Shown here: positions 27,256 to 36,595 of the stretch, piece by piece
How the letters are laid out: each line of letters begins with the position of its first letter
Numbering within the stretch: position 1 is the first letter of the stretch
Assembly (NCBI GenBank): GCA_965240325.2
Contig: OZ251229.1
Coordinates: forward strand, 1,736,001 to 1,800,000
DNA: 64,000 nt
Reading direction: 5' to 3'
From: Rebecca billardiae RCC1528
Lineage: Eukaryota; Haptophyta
Made by a program: the position numbers and the translations under genes
Notes under the pieces: generated by a model
Database searches by the model: none
Seen by the model: the letters and a program-made list of their open reading frames with translations, nothing else
What the model was told of the DNA's origin: nothing

Positions 27256-27599
27256 CCGTGCCCGCGCGTGCCTTTGCTTACGGCCATCTCATGAGCGTAG
27301 TGCTCGTTTGTCTGCTTGCTCTCACGAATGGTTCGCTGTGCCTCACGCCAGCGCTCGTCGGTCGATCAGCGAGGTGTTGAGTGACATTGGATACCCATGA
27401 CGAAGGCCTAGCCGTGTGTATCCCTTCTCAGCACGAATGCAAGCGGACGCTATGGCTCCGCATCGATGGTACCAACACTCACGCCGCTGTCTTTTCCAGC
27501 TTCACGTCACTCAACACTAGTCGGATGCGCAAGCAGCATTAGACATGTGTGTGAGCTCGCACTCACGTCCGCGCACACGCTCTCGCAAGGCCACGGCGC
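27256..27599. other. Unrepeated centre of element B
   Basis: About 340 bp between the inverted arms of element B (320-bp inner arms at 26940-27255 and 27600-27919). There is no gene in it. Confidence 0.7.
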
Positions 27600-27942
27600 G
27601 CGTATGAGGTGGCGCTACCTTGCACCGCGGCAGCGCGCGCGCGCAGTCGACCGAGTCGCGCGCCACGCGCGCGCGGTCGTCTGAGCAAGCCCGTGCCGCC
27701 TTCGAGGTGGCGGCGCGCACATGCGTGCTGCTCCAAGGCGGGAAGGAGGCGACGCGGAGGACGGCGCTCGGGGCAAAGTGAGGCACACTGCTGCTGCGCA
27801 GCGGGCCGAGCGCCGCGCATCCTCTGCAGACCGACTCGGCCGACGCCGCGCCTCACGCCGTGCGCGGCCTCAGCGCCCTCCGCCGCTGATAGTACTCGCT
27901 CCGCTCCGCTCGCACCGGGCGCCGAGGCAAACAGAGCCCGAC

Positions 27943-30167
27943 CAAGGGAGTCAAGGGTGCCCGCGCCAAGGGAGTCAAGGGTGCCCGCGCCCCAGTGGCG
28001 CGCTCGGCGGATGTTGGGATACACCTTTTTGCCCGCGGCCCTGCGGCGGCGGCGGCGATGGCGTGCTCCGCTGGCGGGGCGAGCGCACGGGGCACGGCGC
28101 TGCGGGCGCGGATGTGCCCGCGAAGCCGGCGCGTGCGGACGGGCTGTTGCGGGAGAGCATCTGGCGCCCTCCTGCGCCGCGCGACTTGCGCCACGCCTCT
28201 TTCGCCTCGGCTCAGAGCAGCGCGCACGCACGCGCCGCCTCAAGGCCAGCCTTGCCGCGCCGCAGCCGACCGCGCGCGCGCCGTGCGCGGCGTGGTCGGG
28301 AAGGAACGGGCGCTGCTGCCGGGCGAGATGGCGACGTCATAGGCGCACGCCATGCCGCCCCGCCACGCCTTGACGAGAGTGTCGTCGGTCCGTTTGCACG
28401 CCTTTTCGACTTGTCACAAATGGTGTGCACTGCCTCGCGGTCGTGACCGTTGTCGGGACGATCATTGAGACACAGAACAGTGCCAGACGGGCACGCGGGC
28501 TACTCTTACATGAATGTTCATCACCGCGTGGTCATGTAGAAGTGCTGGGTGCGACGCTTTCCTCGCGCTGATGCTCTTTCATCATCTTCTTCGAGCTCAG
28601 GTCTGGCTTCAGGCACGGCAAGAAATCAGCACTCGTCAACAGCTGTGCGGATCCGTTCTCGTGCTCTTTCGCGGCGCCGCGGGGCGGCATGGCGTGCGCC
28701 CATGACGTCGCCATCTCGCCCGGCAGCAGCGCCCGTTCCTTCCCGACCACGCCGCGCACGGCGCGCGCGCGGTCGGCTGCGGCGCGGCAAGGCTGGCCTT
28801 GAGGCGGCGCGTGCGTGCGCGCTGCTCTGAGCCGAGGCGAAAGAGGCGTGGCGCAAGTCGCGCGGCGCAGGAGGGCGCCCGATACTCTCCCGCAACAGCC
28901 CGTCCGCACGCGCCGGCTTCGCGGGCACATCCGCGCCCGCAGCGCCGTGCCCCGTGCGCTCGCCCCGCCAGCGGAGCACGCCATCGCCGCCGCCGCCGCA
29001 GGGCGCCGGGCAAAAATCTGTATCCCAACATCCGCCGAGCGCGCCACTGGGGCGCGGGCACCCTTGACTCCCTTGCCCGCGCCCCAGTGGCGCGCTCGGC
29101 GGATGTTGGGATACACCTTTTTGCCCGCGGCCCTGCGGCGGCGGCGGCGATGGCGTGCTCCGCTGGCGGGGCGAGCGCACGGGGCACGGCGCTGCGGGCG
29201 CGGATGTGCCCGCGAAGCCGGCGCGTGCGGACGGGCTGTTGCGGGAGAGCATCTGGCGCCCTCCTGCGCCGCGCGACTTGCGCCACGCCTCTTTCGCCTC
29301 GGCTCAGAGCAGCGCGCACGCACGCGCCGCCTCAAGGCCAGCCTTGCCGCGCCGCAGCCGACCGCGCGCGCGCCGTGCGCGGCGTGGTCGGGAAGGAACG
29401 GGCGCTGCTGCCGGGCGAGATGGCGACGTCATAGGCGCACGCCGTGCCGCCCCGCCACGCCTTGACGAGAGTGTCGTCGGTCCGTTTGCACGCCTTTTCG
29501 ACTTGTCACAAATGGTGTGCACTGCCTCGCGGTCGTGACCGTTGTCGGGACGATCATTGAGACACAGAACAGTGCCAGACGGGCACGCGGGCTACTCTTA
29601 CATGAATGTTCATCACCGCGTGGTCATGTAGAAGTGCTGGGTGCGACGCTTTCCTCGCGCTGATGCTCTTTCATCATCTTCTTCGAGCTCAGGTCTGGCT
29701 TCAGGCACGGCAAGAAATCAGCACTCGTCAACAGCTGTGCGGATCCGTTCTCGTGCTCTTTCGCGGCGCCGCGGGGCGGCATGGCGTGCGCCCATGACGT
29801 CGCCATCTCGCCCGGCAGCAGCGCCCGTTCCTTCCCGACCACGCCGCGCACGGCGCGCGCGCGGTCGGCTGCGGCGCGGCAAGGCTGGCCTTGAGGCGGC
29901 GCGTGCGTGCGCGCTGCTCTGAGCCGAGGCGAAAGAGGCGTGGCGCAAGTCGCGCGGCGCAGGAGGGCGCCAGATGCTCTCCCGCAACAGCCCGTCCGCA
30001 CGCGCCGGCTTCGCGGGCACATCCGCGCCCGCAGCGCCGTGCCCCGTGCGCTCGCCCCGCCAGCGGAGCACGCCATCGCCGCCGCCGCCGCAGGGCCGCG
30101 GGCAAAAAGGTGTATCCCAACATCCGCCGAGCGCGCCACTGGGGCGCGGGCACCCTTGACTCCCTTG
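27943..30167. mobile_element. Element C: 1109-bp long-TIR element inside B, itself interrupted
   Basis: Ends CAAGGGAGTCAAGGGTGCCC and its complement, flanked by identical 7-mers GCCCGAC at 27936-27942 and 30168-30174. It splits element B's right arm. It is interrupted after its first 24 bp by a second copy (C', 27967-29075). Without C' and one target duplication it measures 1109 bp. Each terminal inverted repeat is about 370 bp; the centre is about 29430-29740. No transposase frame is seen. Confidence 0.87.
27967..29075. mobile_element. Element C': 1109-bp copy inserted in the end of C
   Basis: Exactly 1109 bp, from CAAGGGAGTC to GACTCCCTTG, flanked by the 7-mer CCCGCGC at 27960-27966 and 29076-29082, which is part of the host element's own terminus. 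It is nearly identical to C and in the same orientation (offset 1092 bp). Visible differences include an A/G change at about 28354/29446 and a few in the right arm near 28880 and 29008-29025. Confidence 0.87.
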
Positions 30168-30223
30168 GCCCGACCGACCTCCGCGGCTGTCGCCAGCGGA
30201 GTTGCTCACCCTTACTACCCTTG

Positions 30224-30230
30224 CTCATTC
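30224..30230. repeat. Target-site duplication of element B, right (CTCATTC)
   Basis: Matches 20591-20597 exactly and directly follows the CTACCCTTG end of B. Confidence 0.85.
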
Positions 30231-30824
30231 TATGATTTAACGACACAGGTAGGACGACGCGGGTCTCCTGATTCGTCGGCGGCAGTGCCCGATCGTCGAC
30301 ACGAAGTCGGCGTTGGTGGTGAGCAGAGCATAGCCTGCACCGCGATCGTAAAGCTTGAGCGCGGCCTTGAGCTGCTGAAGCGCGATCCACCTGCGCTGCG
30401 CGGCTCGCATGGCCCTGCTGTGCCCCGAGCGAGGGCGATGGTGCAGGTCCGGATGTCAGCTGGCAGTCTCACCTCCGGACTACTATCGCGTCATCCGAAA
30501 TATGTCGCCGCAGTCTCATTGTCAGCAGCGGATGATCGATCATGATGATGACGACGAATATGGATGACGACAGATATGCTGCGCGCATGATGATGATCGA
30601 ATATTTCTGACTACTGACGACGAAATCGCACGACCGGAGACGGCGACGACGAGTCCGGTCACTCCGGAGTCGACGACGTCGACGGACGACCACTACAGTA
30701 CGACGACCGTCCCGTCCCCGCCCCCGGCTTGCCAGCGTCATATCCGCCGGCGTCGTCTACGCCATCAGGCCCGCGCCGTCGTCAATCACCGAGCGGCGTA
30801 TCAAAACCACGGCGCCGGCTCGGA
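30231..30824. other. Host flank and intergenic stretch
   Basis: About 590 bp between the mobile-element nest and the 3' end of the neurochondrin-like gene. On the minus strand at about 30410-30260 a frame reads MRAAQRRWIALQQLKAAL and onward with natural-looking composition for about 50 residues. It may be a gene fragment cut by element B, but I do not recognise it. 30480-30700 is AT-richer with many GAT/CGA words and no gene. Confidence 0.35.
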
Positions 30825-32345
30825 TCAATGCAGCACAGAGAGCCAGGGCGCATGCGCGAGCTCCGGCGCGAGGTCGCGCAGCGATGCGCACAGCTTGGGC
30901 GCGAGCGCGCGCACGCGCTCCTCGGTCGATTCGGCGAGGGCGGCGCTCGGCTGCGCGAGCCACGCGCACATCAGCCGCGCAGCGACGGGCAGCAGCTCGT
31001 GCGGCGGGGAGAGGTCGGCTGCGTCCTCGGCGAACTGCGCGCACGCCTCCACCGCGCCAAGCACGGCGCGGTGCATGCCGAGCAGCGAGGCGTCGTCGAG
31101 GGCGGTGGCCCACGAGTCCTCCGAGCCCGCGCGCGCGCCCGCGTTTCCGGCCGCGCCGCTCTGGCCGACGGCCTCGTCGTCGTCGGAAGCGTCAGCATTC
31201 ATCTCCGAGAGAGCGCACTCGAGGGCCGTGCAGCACGCGAGCAGCGTGCGCAGCTGCTCCGGCGCGAGCGGCTCGAGCCGCGCCGGCTGCGCGTGCAGCA
31301 GCATCGCCAGCTCGACGCCCGCCAGCTGCACGAACAGGTGCGCAAACGAGGCGCGCTCGGCGGCGCGCGCTCCGGGCGCGTCTGCGGTCGGGCGCCGCGC
31401 GGTCCCCGTGCCGGATGCGTGGTGGTGCGCGGCGTCGGTCGGCTCGGCGGCGGGCGCGGGGGCGTCGGCGCGTCGCAGCCACGCGCTCGCGTCCGCGCCG
31501 AGCGCCCACCCGCCGCCAAAGTGCTCGAGCATCAGCGCGCCCAGCTGAAGCGCCTCCATGCGCCGAGCCCGAGGTAGCCGGCTGCCCAGCACTTGGGCGA
31601 GCGCACGCCGCACGCTCGCGTGCCACTCGCGGGCGGCGGCGGGCGCGAGGTGCTCGGCGAATGCGTCGAGCCAGACGGTCAGCGTCGCGAGCGTCGAGAA
31701 GCGCGCCTCGTCCCCCGGTGACGCCGAGTCCGCCGCTGCGGCGAGAGCGCACGTGACACGCTGCGCGCCTGCGGTTGCGCCGCCCGTGAGTGAGACCGGG
31801 CGCTGCGCGGCGCACGCCAGGGCGGCGAGCAGCGCGAGTGCGCGGCGTGCACCTCCGCCGTTCGTGCCCGCCGTGACGAGCCCCGCGACGTGCTCGACCG
31901 CCGTCGTGTCGCGCAGGACCGCCTCCGCCACGTGGGGCGCGTGCGCGAGCGCGCACGCGACAGCGCGCGCGTTCTCAGCCTCCTCCTCGTCCTCTGTGCC
32001 GAGAGAGGTGGCGGCGAGGGCGGCGATCTCGGCGGCGCGTGGCACAGCAAAGCCCGGCTCGGACAGCGCGAGCGCGAGCAGCCGGAGGGACAACGGTCGG
32101 AGCGCGTGCGACGGCCCGGGCGTGTCGGCCGGCGCGGTGCGCAGCATGCGCTCCAGATACGCGAGGCCGACTTGGTCGATGATGCGCCTGACGAAATCGA
32201 CGGGCTGCTCGGCGTGCGGCGCCGCGCGTGCCGCGAGCACGAGGCCGACGAAGCGCTCCTCATCGCCGCCGGAGGAGCACAGCCGAAAGGCCTGCTCCAG
32301 GGAGGCGTGCGGGACCATGCTGCTGTCGTCCGCGGGTGCCGCCAT
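30825..32345 (-). CDS. Neurochondrin-like protein
   Basis: 506 residues, ATG at 32345-32343. Helical throughout with an armadillo-like pattern. The start (LEQAFRLCSSGGDEERFVGLVL...) and the following segments match the layout of the neurochondrin family: about 500-700 residues, N-terminal LxxAxxLLxxGxDxERFxxLxL, acidic insert, C-terminal hydrophobic helices. An acidic loop (SDDDEAVG) and a His/Thr-rich loop interrupt the helices. In animals neurochondrin is a cytoplasmic signalling and trafficking scaffold; in algae its role is unknown. It shares a 108-bp head-to-head gap with the polo-like kinase gene. No intron is needed. An in-frame upstream non-ATG extension was rejected. Confidence 0.8.
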   Translation of the reverse strand: MAAPADDSSMVPHASLEQAFRLCSSGGDEERFVGLVLAARAAPHAEQPVDFVRRIIDQVGLAYLERMLRTAPADTPGPSHALRPLSLRLLALALSEPGFAVPRAAEIAALAATSLGTEDEEEAENARAVACALAHAPHVAEAVLRDTTAVEHVAGLVTAGTNGGGARRALALLAALACAAQRPVSLTGGATAGAQRVTCALAAAADSASPGDEARFSTLATLTVWLDAFAEHLAPAAAREWHASVRRALAQVLGSRLPRARRMEALQLGALMLEHFGGGWALGADASAWLRRADAPAPAAEPTDAAHHHASGTGTARRPTADAPGARAAERASFAHLFVQLAGVELAMLLHAQPARLEPLAPEQLRTLLACCTALECALSEMNADASDDDEAVGQSGAAGNAGARAGSEDSWATALDDASLLGMHRAVLGAVEACAQFAEDAADLSPPHELLPVAARLMCAWLAQPSAALAESTEERVRALAPKLCASLRDLAPELAHAPWLSVLH

Positions 32346-32453
32346 GCTGCCACTGCGCACCCGTGGTCGGAGCAAAAGAACGTTCGGCAGCGTTCAAACT
32401 GTCTTGGCGCCCAGCTTCATCAGCTCCGGCCGGGCGCGCCGCCTGCCGTGCGC
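32346..32453. promoter_or_regulatory. Putative bidirectional promoter (108 bp)
   Basis: Separates the divergent ATGs of the neurochondrin-like gene (minus) and the polo-like kinase (plus). It contains a short, less GC-rich stretch at about 32375-32402. The function is inferred only from geometry. Confidence 0.45.
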
Positions 32454-34727
32454 ATGGGGCCGGCGCGCGACGATGACGCGCTGATGCCCGCGACGATTCG
32501 CGGTCCGGACGGCACGTCGTACACACGCGATGTCTACTTGGGCAGGGTGCGTCCGCGACCCGCATCCCCTCCTGCCCGTCGAGCCGTCCCTGCCGCTGTC
32601 CCTTGCGCGTGGCACGCCACACGTAGGCGCGCTCACTCTGCGGCGCGCTCGCGACCATCGCCGCCCGCAGGGAGGGTTCGCGCACGTGTACGCAGTCAAG
32701 TCAGACCGTGGAGATGCATTCGCGTGCAAGGTGGTGCGCAAGGACGCGCTGACAAAGCCAAAGCTGCGGCTGAAGGTGCCCTTGCGCCGCATGCTCGCGC
32801 GCGCGCGCGTGCGCAGCAGCGCACTCTCACTCGCTGTGTGCGCCGTGCTCACCCCTCCTCCCCGACGACGACGCGCGCGGCGCCCGCCTCGCAGCTGGCG
32901 AGCGAGATCGAGATCCACCGCTCGCTCGACCACCCGAACATCGTGCGCTTCGTCGACAGCGCCGAGGACGACGCGCGCGTGTACCTGCTGCTCGAGCTGT
33001 GTGCGGGCCGCAGCCTCCATGAGCTCGTGGTGCTCAAGAAGCGGCTGAGCGAGGCGGAGGCGGGGAGCGTGCTGCTGCAGGTGGTGCGCGCGACGAGCTA
33101 CCTGCACGCTCGCAACGTGCTCCACCGCGACATCAAGCTGTCCAACCTCTTCGTGCACCACGGCGCCGTCAAGCTCGGCGACTTTGGGCTGTCCGCGCGG
33201 CTACTGAGCGCCTCGGAGCGGCGGGAGACGGTGTGCGGCACGCCCAACTACGTCGCGCCGGAGGTGATCGCGAGGAGTCGCGGCCTGGCGGCGGAGGAGG
33301 AGGGCGCGGCGCGTCCGGGGCCCGACGCGCGCCCGCCCACGCCCCGCGGCCACTCCTTCCCCGCCGACGTCTGGTCGATCGGCGTCGTCCTATACGCCCT
33401 CGTCACCGGCCGGGCGCCGTTTGACGGCCGTGGTGACGTGAAGCGCACGTACGCTCGGATCAGGGAGGGCGGCGTGGTGTTCCCGCGCGGGCTCGAGCTC
33501 TCGGCGGAGGTGCGCGGGCTGATCGTCGCGATGCTCGACCCCGCGCCCGAGCGCCGACCCTCGCTCGACGCGGTCGCCACCCACCCCTTTGTGGAGCGAG
33601 CGCTCGGGCCGGCGCCGCCAACGCGCACGCCCGGGCCGCGCGCGTCACCGACCGCGCCTCCCGGGGCTGCGGGCGTTGAGCAACCTCGGGCGTGCGTGGC
33701 GCCGACCGCGCCTCCCGGGGCTGCGGCCGCTGAGCAGCCTCGGGCGTGCGTGGCGCCGGCGGAGGGGTGCGTGGGCGGTGCGGGTGAGTGGACAAGCGCG
33801 CGACGAGCGCTCCGCCCGCTGGCCGAGCCCGTGGCACAGCAGCACCCCGGCGCGCGCGAGCGCACTCCGCCGGTGCGCCTGAGCGTGGCGCCGGCCTTCT
33901 GCGCCCACGCCGACGCGGGCGCGTGCGTGGCGCGCTGGGTGGACATGCGCTCGCGCTTCGGCGTGGGGTACGAGCTGCTCGGCGGCTCGGTCGGGGCGTG
34001 GTTCAACGACGGCACGCGCATGGTGCGCTCGGCGGACGGCGCTCTGATCCAATACCGCGAGCGCGCCAGGCCTGACGGCTGCGCGCCTGCCCACGGCGCC
34101 GACACTTCCGGCGAGCAGCCCGGCGGGTCCGCTGCGCTGTCGCAGCAGCAGCTGCTGCAGCAGCAGCAGCAGCAGCACGCGCAGGGCTGCGAGCGCGCGC
34201 TCGAGTTCGACGCGTACGCGCCGCCGCCCGCGCGGCTCGCGAAGAAGTGGGCTCTGCTGCATCACTTTGCAGCACTCCTGCAGCGGCGGCCGCACGACAC
34301 GGTGCCGGCTTCCTTCGGCGCGGGCTGCGACGGCGGCCGCACGCCGCGCGCAGAGTTTGCACACGTGCGCCGGAGCCTCTGCACTGCCGCGGGCGGCGGC
34401 TGCACCGTCTTCAGGCTGAGCCGGCGCTGGCTGCAGCTGCTCTTTGAGGACGGGATGGAGGTGCTGCTCCCGCCACCGCCGCTGCAGGCGCAGGGCGAGC
34501 CCGCCGTGTACGTGCCACCCTCAGCCGAGGCATGCTGCGCGCCTTCGGCCCCGAGGGCGGAGTCGGTGGCCGCCCTCAGCGCGCGGCCAGCGGCGCGTGT
34601 CACAGCGGTGCTCGACGCGCTCGGCGTGCACGCCAGCCAGCGCCCGCCCGCCGCGTTCCTGGCGCAGGCAGCGGATGGAGTGTCATTGTCGTCGTCATCA
34701 TCAGCACTGTTAGTGTTACTGCGATGA
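32454..34727 (+). CDS. PLK: Polo-like kinase
   Basis: Three exons: 32454-32546, 32671-32775 and 32895-34727. Introns of 124 and 119 nt start GTGCGT and GTGCCC, end GCAG and are both phase 0. The protein is 676 residues. The exon 1-2 join creates the glycine loop LGRGGFAHVY, and exon 2 carries the ATP lysine (AFACK, about 51). Catalytic HRDIKLSN is at about 143, DFG at about 162, and the activation loop reads ETVCGTPNYVAPEV, the PLK-type CGTPNYxAPEV with a Thr at the position of the activating residue. A Pro/Ala linker follows, then polo box 1 at about 411-460 (WVDMRSRFGVGYELLGGSVG, FNDGTRM) and a weaker polo box 2 at about 505-590, split by poly-Gln. PLKs bind phosphorylated partners and drive mitosis, centriole or basal body function. 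32454 is the first of two in-frame ATGs (the other is 32484). Confidence 0.9.
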   Translation: MGPARDDDALMPATIRGPDGTSYTRDVYLGRVRPRPASPPARRAVPAAVPCAWHATRRRAHSAARSRPSPPAGRVRARVRSQVRPWRCIRVQGGAQGRADKAKAAAEGALAPHARARARAQQRTLTRCVRRAHPSSPTTTRAAPASQLASEIEIHRSLDHPNIVRFVDSAEDDARVYLLLELCAGRSLHELVVLKKRLSEAEAGSVLLQVVRATSYLHARNVLHRDIKLSNLFVHHGAVKLGDFGLSARLLSASERRETVCGTPNYVAPEVIARSRGLAAEEEGAARPGPDARPPTPRGHSFPADVWSIGVVLYALVTGRAPFDGRGDVKRTYARIREGGVVFPRGLELSAEVRGLIVAMLDPAPERRPSLDAVATHPFVERALGPAPPTRTPGPRASPTAPPGAAGVEQPRACVAPTAPPGAAAAEQPRACVAPAEGCVGGAGEWTSARRALRPLAEPVAQQHPGARERTPPVRLSVAPAFCAHADAGACVARWVDMRSRFGVGYELLGGSVGAWFNDGTRMVRSADGALIQYRERARPDGCAPAHGADTSGEQPGGSAALSQQQLLQQQQQQHAQGCERALEFDAYAPPPARLAKKWALLHHFAALLQRRPHDTVPASFGAGCDGGRTPRAEFAHVRRSLCTAAGGGCTVFRLSRRWLQLLFEDGMEVLLPPPPLQAQGEPAVYVPPSAEACCAPSAPRAESVAALSARPAARVTAVLDALGVHASQRPPAAFLAQAADGVSLSSSSSALLVLLR

Positions 34728-34936
34728 TTGCTGACGCTGCCGCGCCTAGCCCGTTGGCTATAATTATGGTCACTTACGACCGTAGGCTTAGCGTCTGTAA
34801 CGACAGGCAGACCCGAAAACTTAAGTCTTAAGCTGTTAGTAGTAGTAGTATGGCCGCCAGCTAATACTACTATATATAAGGCGGTTCATTCAGTCGATCT
34901 TAATTCTTATCGGACACGGTCACGCATCACTATTCA
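34728..34936. other. Intergenic, AT-richer
   Basis: About 210 bp with a short TATATATA run near 34872. It lies between the 3' ends of the kinase gene and the F-box-like remnant. Nothing else is seen. Confidence 0.5.
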
Positions 34937-35431
34937 CTATGCTAACAACGTGCGCGAGTCCTCACTCTCGTCAGTCTCACGCACCGCCGGAACCTCTCCG
35001 TGGCCCAGCGCCGCTCCTGCCTGGTACTCTCCCGTGCCGTCACCATACTCGTCCTGCACCTCCTCCTCGCCGCACGTGTGCAGCCCGCCATCCGGCCCAT
35101 CCGCGTCCACAAACGCGCCCAGCACGGAAGACAGCCGATAGCAATGGCGCAGCCGCACGCGACGGCATGGCGGTGCGTGCGCGCGAGCTGGAGTAGGCGC
35201 TCACGTGCGAACAGCTCGGACGTCCAGCTGCACACGTGCGGTGGCAGTGTCGCCGGCAAGGCGGGCTCGTGTCCGCGCGCGCGTGCGCGCTCGCGCAGCG
35301 CGTGCTCATAGCTCAACCGGCGAGCGGCCGCCCGGCGCACCGCGGAAGAGGCGCGAGGTGGCGTTGGCGGCCAGTAGAGTGGGTAGCTTGAACGCACTCG
35401 CGATAATGCGCTCGATGACCTCGGGCGGCAT
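34937..35431 (-). pseudogene. F-box-like remnant, frameshifted
   Basis: From ATG 35431 the frame reads MPPEVIERIIASAFKLPTLL and on to ATSRLFRG, an F-box-like helix pattern, then reaches a stop at 35306. Natural-looking sequence continues in the next frame (LSYEHALRERARARGHEP, then SELFARERLLQLARTHRHAV). The original frame resumes at about 35158 with an acidic C terminus (LSSVLGAFVDADGPDGG ... SEDSRTLLA) ending at 34937. Two compensating frameshifts, or an unusual intron, would rejoin them. A 153-nt intron 35340-35188 (GTGCG...CCAG) also restores frame but skips the best-looking middle part. Element D begins 51 bp upstream. A decayed gene is my preferred reading. Confidence 0.4.
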
Positions 35432-35474
35432 GTCCGCCAGGCACAGCACCGCAGGTGCGCGCGGTGCGTGCTCC

Positions 35475-35481
35475 TTCGGAG
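35475..35481. repeat. Probable target-site duplication of element D, left (TTCGGAG)
   Basis: TTCGGAG before D, with TTCAGAT after it at 36591-36597; five of seven bases match. This is weaker than the other duplications and consistent with an older insertion. Confidence 0.45.
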
Positions 35482-36590
35482 CAAGGGTGTCCAGGGTCCG
35501 CAACAGCCAGTGCGCAGCGCGGCAGAGGCTGTGACATCGCGAGGTCGCCGCTCGCCAGTGGGACTCGCCCGCCCGCCGCCCTGCACGGCGGCGGGGCCGC
35601 TCGCGCCGTGCGCTCCTGCGGCCGTCGGGTCGGGCTGCGTAGGCGGCGCGCGGCTTGGGCCGTCGCTGAGCCACCCAGCGCCCCTCTCTGCGCCGCGCGC
35701 CTTCCTCGTCCTCGCCTCCTCCGCGCCTTGGAGCAGCACGCACACGCGCGCCGCCGCACAAAGGCAGCCCAGGCGCTCGTGTGCAAGCGTGCGCGCACGC
35801 AGCGCGACGGGCTTGACTCGGGGCTCGCGCCGCTGCGGGGGCATGCAGCACCATCACATGCGCGCGCGACGCCACCTCGAGCCTGCGCATCGCTGTGACC
35901 GTCACGTGCCAAATGCTCACACGTCCTCGTGTTGAAGTAGGCCCAATCTGACCAGAACCTGCCATGCGTCAGGACGACTTCTTAGGCAAGACACGATGAC
36001 AGCTACGTACGCGGCGCTTCTCAGCAAGCGCGGAGACCACAAGAGAAGCGCACGCAAGCATGACCGTCTCCGCATCGATCGCGTCGACGCACTCAAGGCC
36101 CGTTGTGGAAGCTTCCGTCGCACGTGTGATAATGCCAAGTCAGACCATTTTGTAACGTGCATCAGCGTGCACTGACGGTCAAACGCGCAGGCTCGAGGTG
36201 GCGTCGCGCGCGCATGTGATGGTGCTGCATGCCCCCGCAGCGGCGCGAGCCCCGAGTCAAGCCCGTCGCGCTGCGTGCGCGCACGCTTGCACACGAGCGC
36301 CTGGGCTGCCTTTGTGCGGCGGCGCGCGTGTGCGTGCTGCTCCAAGGCGCGGAGGAGGCGAGGACGAGGAAGGCGCGCGGCGCAGAGAGGGGCGCTGGGT
36401 GGCTCAGCGACGGCCCAAGCCGCGCGCCGCCTACGCAGCCCGACCCGACGGCCGCAGGAGCGCACGGCGCGAGCGGCCCCGCCGCCGTGCAGGGCGGCGG
36501 GCGGGCGAGTGCCACTGGCGAGCGGCGACCTGCCTCTTCCCCAGCCCTGCCGCGCTGCGCACTGGCTGTTGCGGACCCTGGACACCCTTG
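35482..36590. mobile_element. Element D: 1109-bp long-TIR element
   Basis: Left arm 35482-35895 and right arm 36184-36590 are inverted repeats of about 410 bp. Both ends read CAAGGGTGTCCAGGGTCCGC outward to inward. The centre is about 290 bp. The length is exactly 1109 bp, the same as C and C'. Its arms share a segment (GCCTTGGAGCAGCACGCA and neighbours) with element B. No transposase frame is seen. It sits between the divergent F-box remnant and Nudix gene and ends 5 bp before the Nudix ATG. Confidence 0.85.
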
Positions 36591-36595
36591 TTCAG

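Larger units (their letters stand above)
20598..30223. mobile_element. Element B: long-TIR non-autonomous transposon, interrupted by A and C
   Basis: The outermost element of the nest. Its left arm is 20598-20678 plus 26940-27255; its right arm is 27600-27942 plus 30175-30223, in inverted orientation. The unrepeated centre is 27256-27599. Ends are CAAGGGTAG...CTACCCTTG, flanked by the 7-bp duplication CTCATTC. Removing the inserted elements and one copy of each target duplication leaves about 1,133 bp with terminal inverted repeats of about 390-400 bp. No transposase reading frame is visible, so it is non-autonomous. The termini match the CAAGGG ends of elements C, C' and D, so all belong to one group. 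Confidence 0.85.

Noticed and set aside
27943-30167. Simple tandem duplication of a 1.09-kb unit
   Set aside because: The 7-bp CCCGCGC duplication and the restored 1109-bp length show self-insertion of one element into the end of another.
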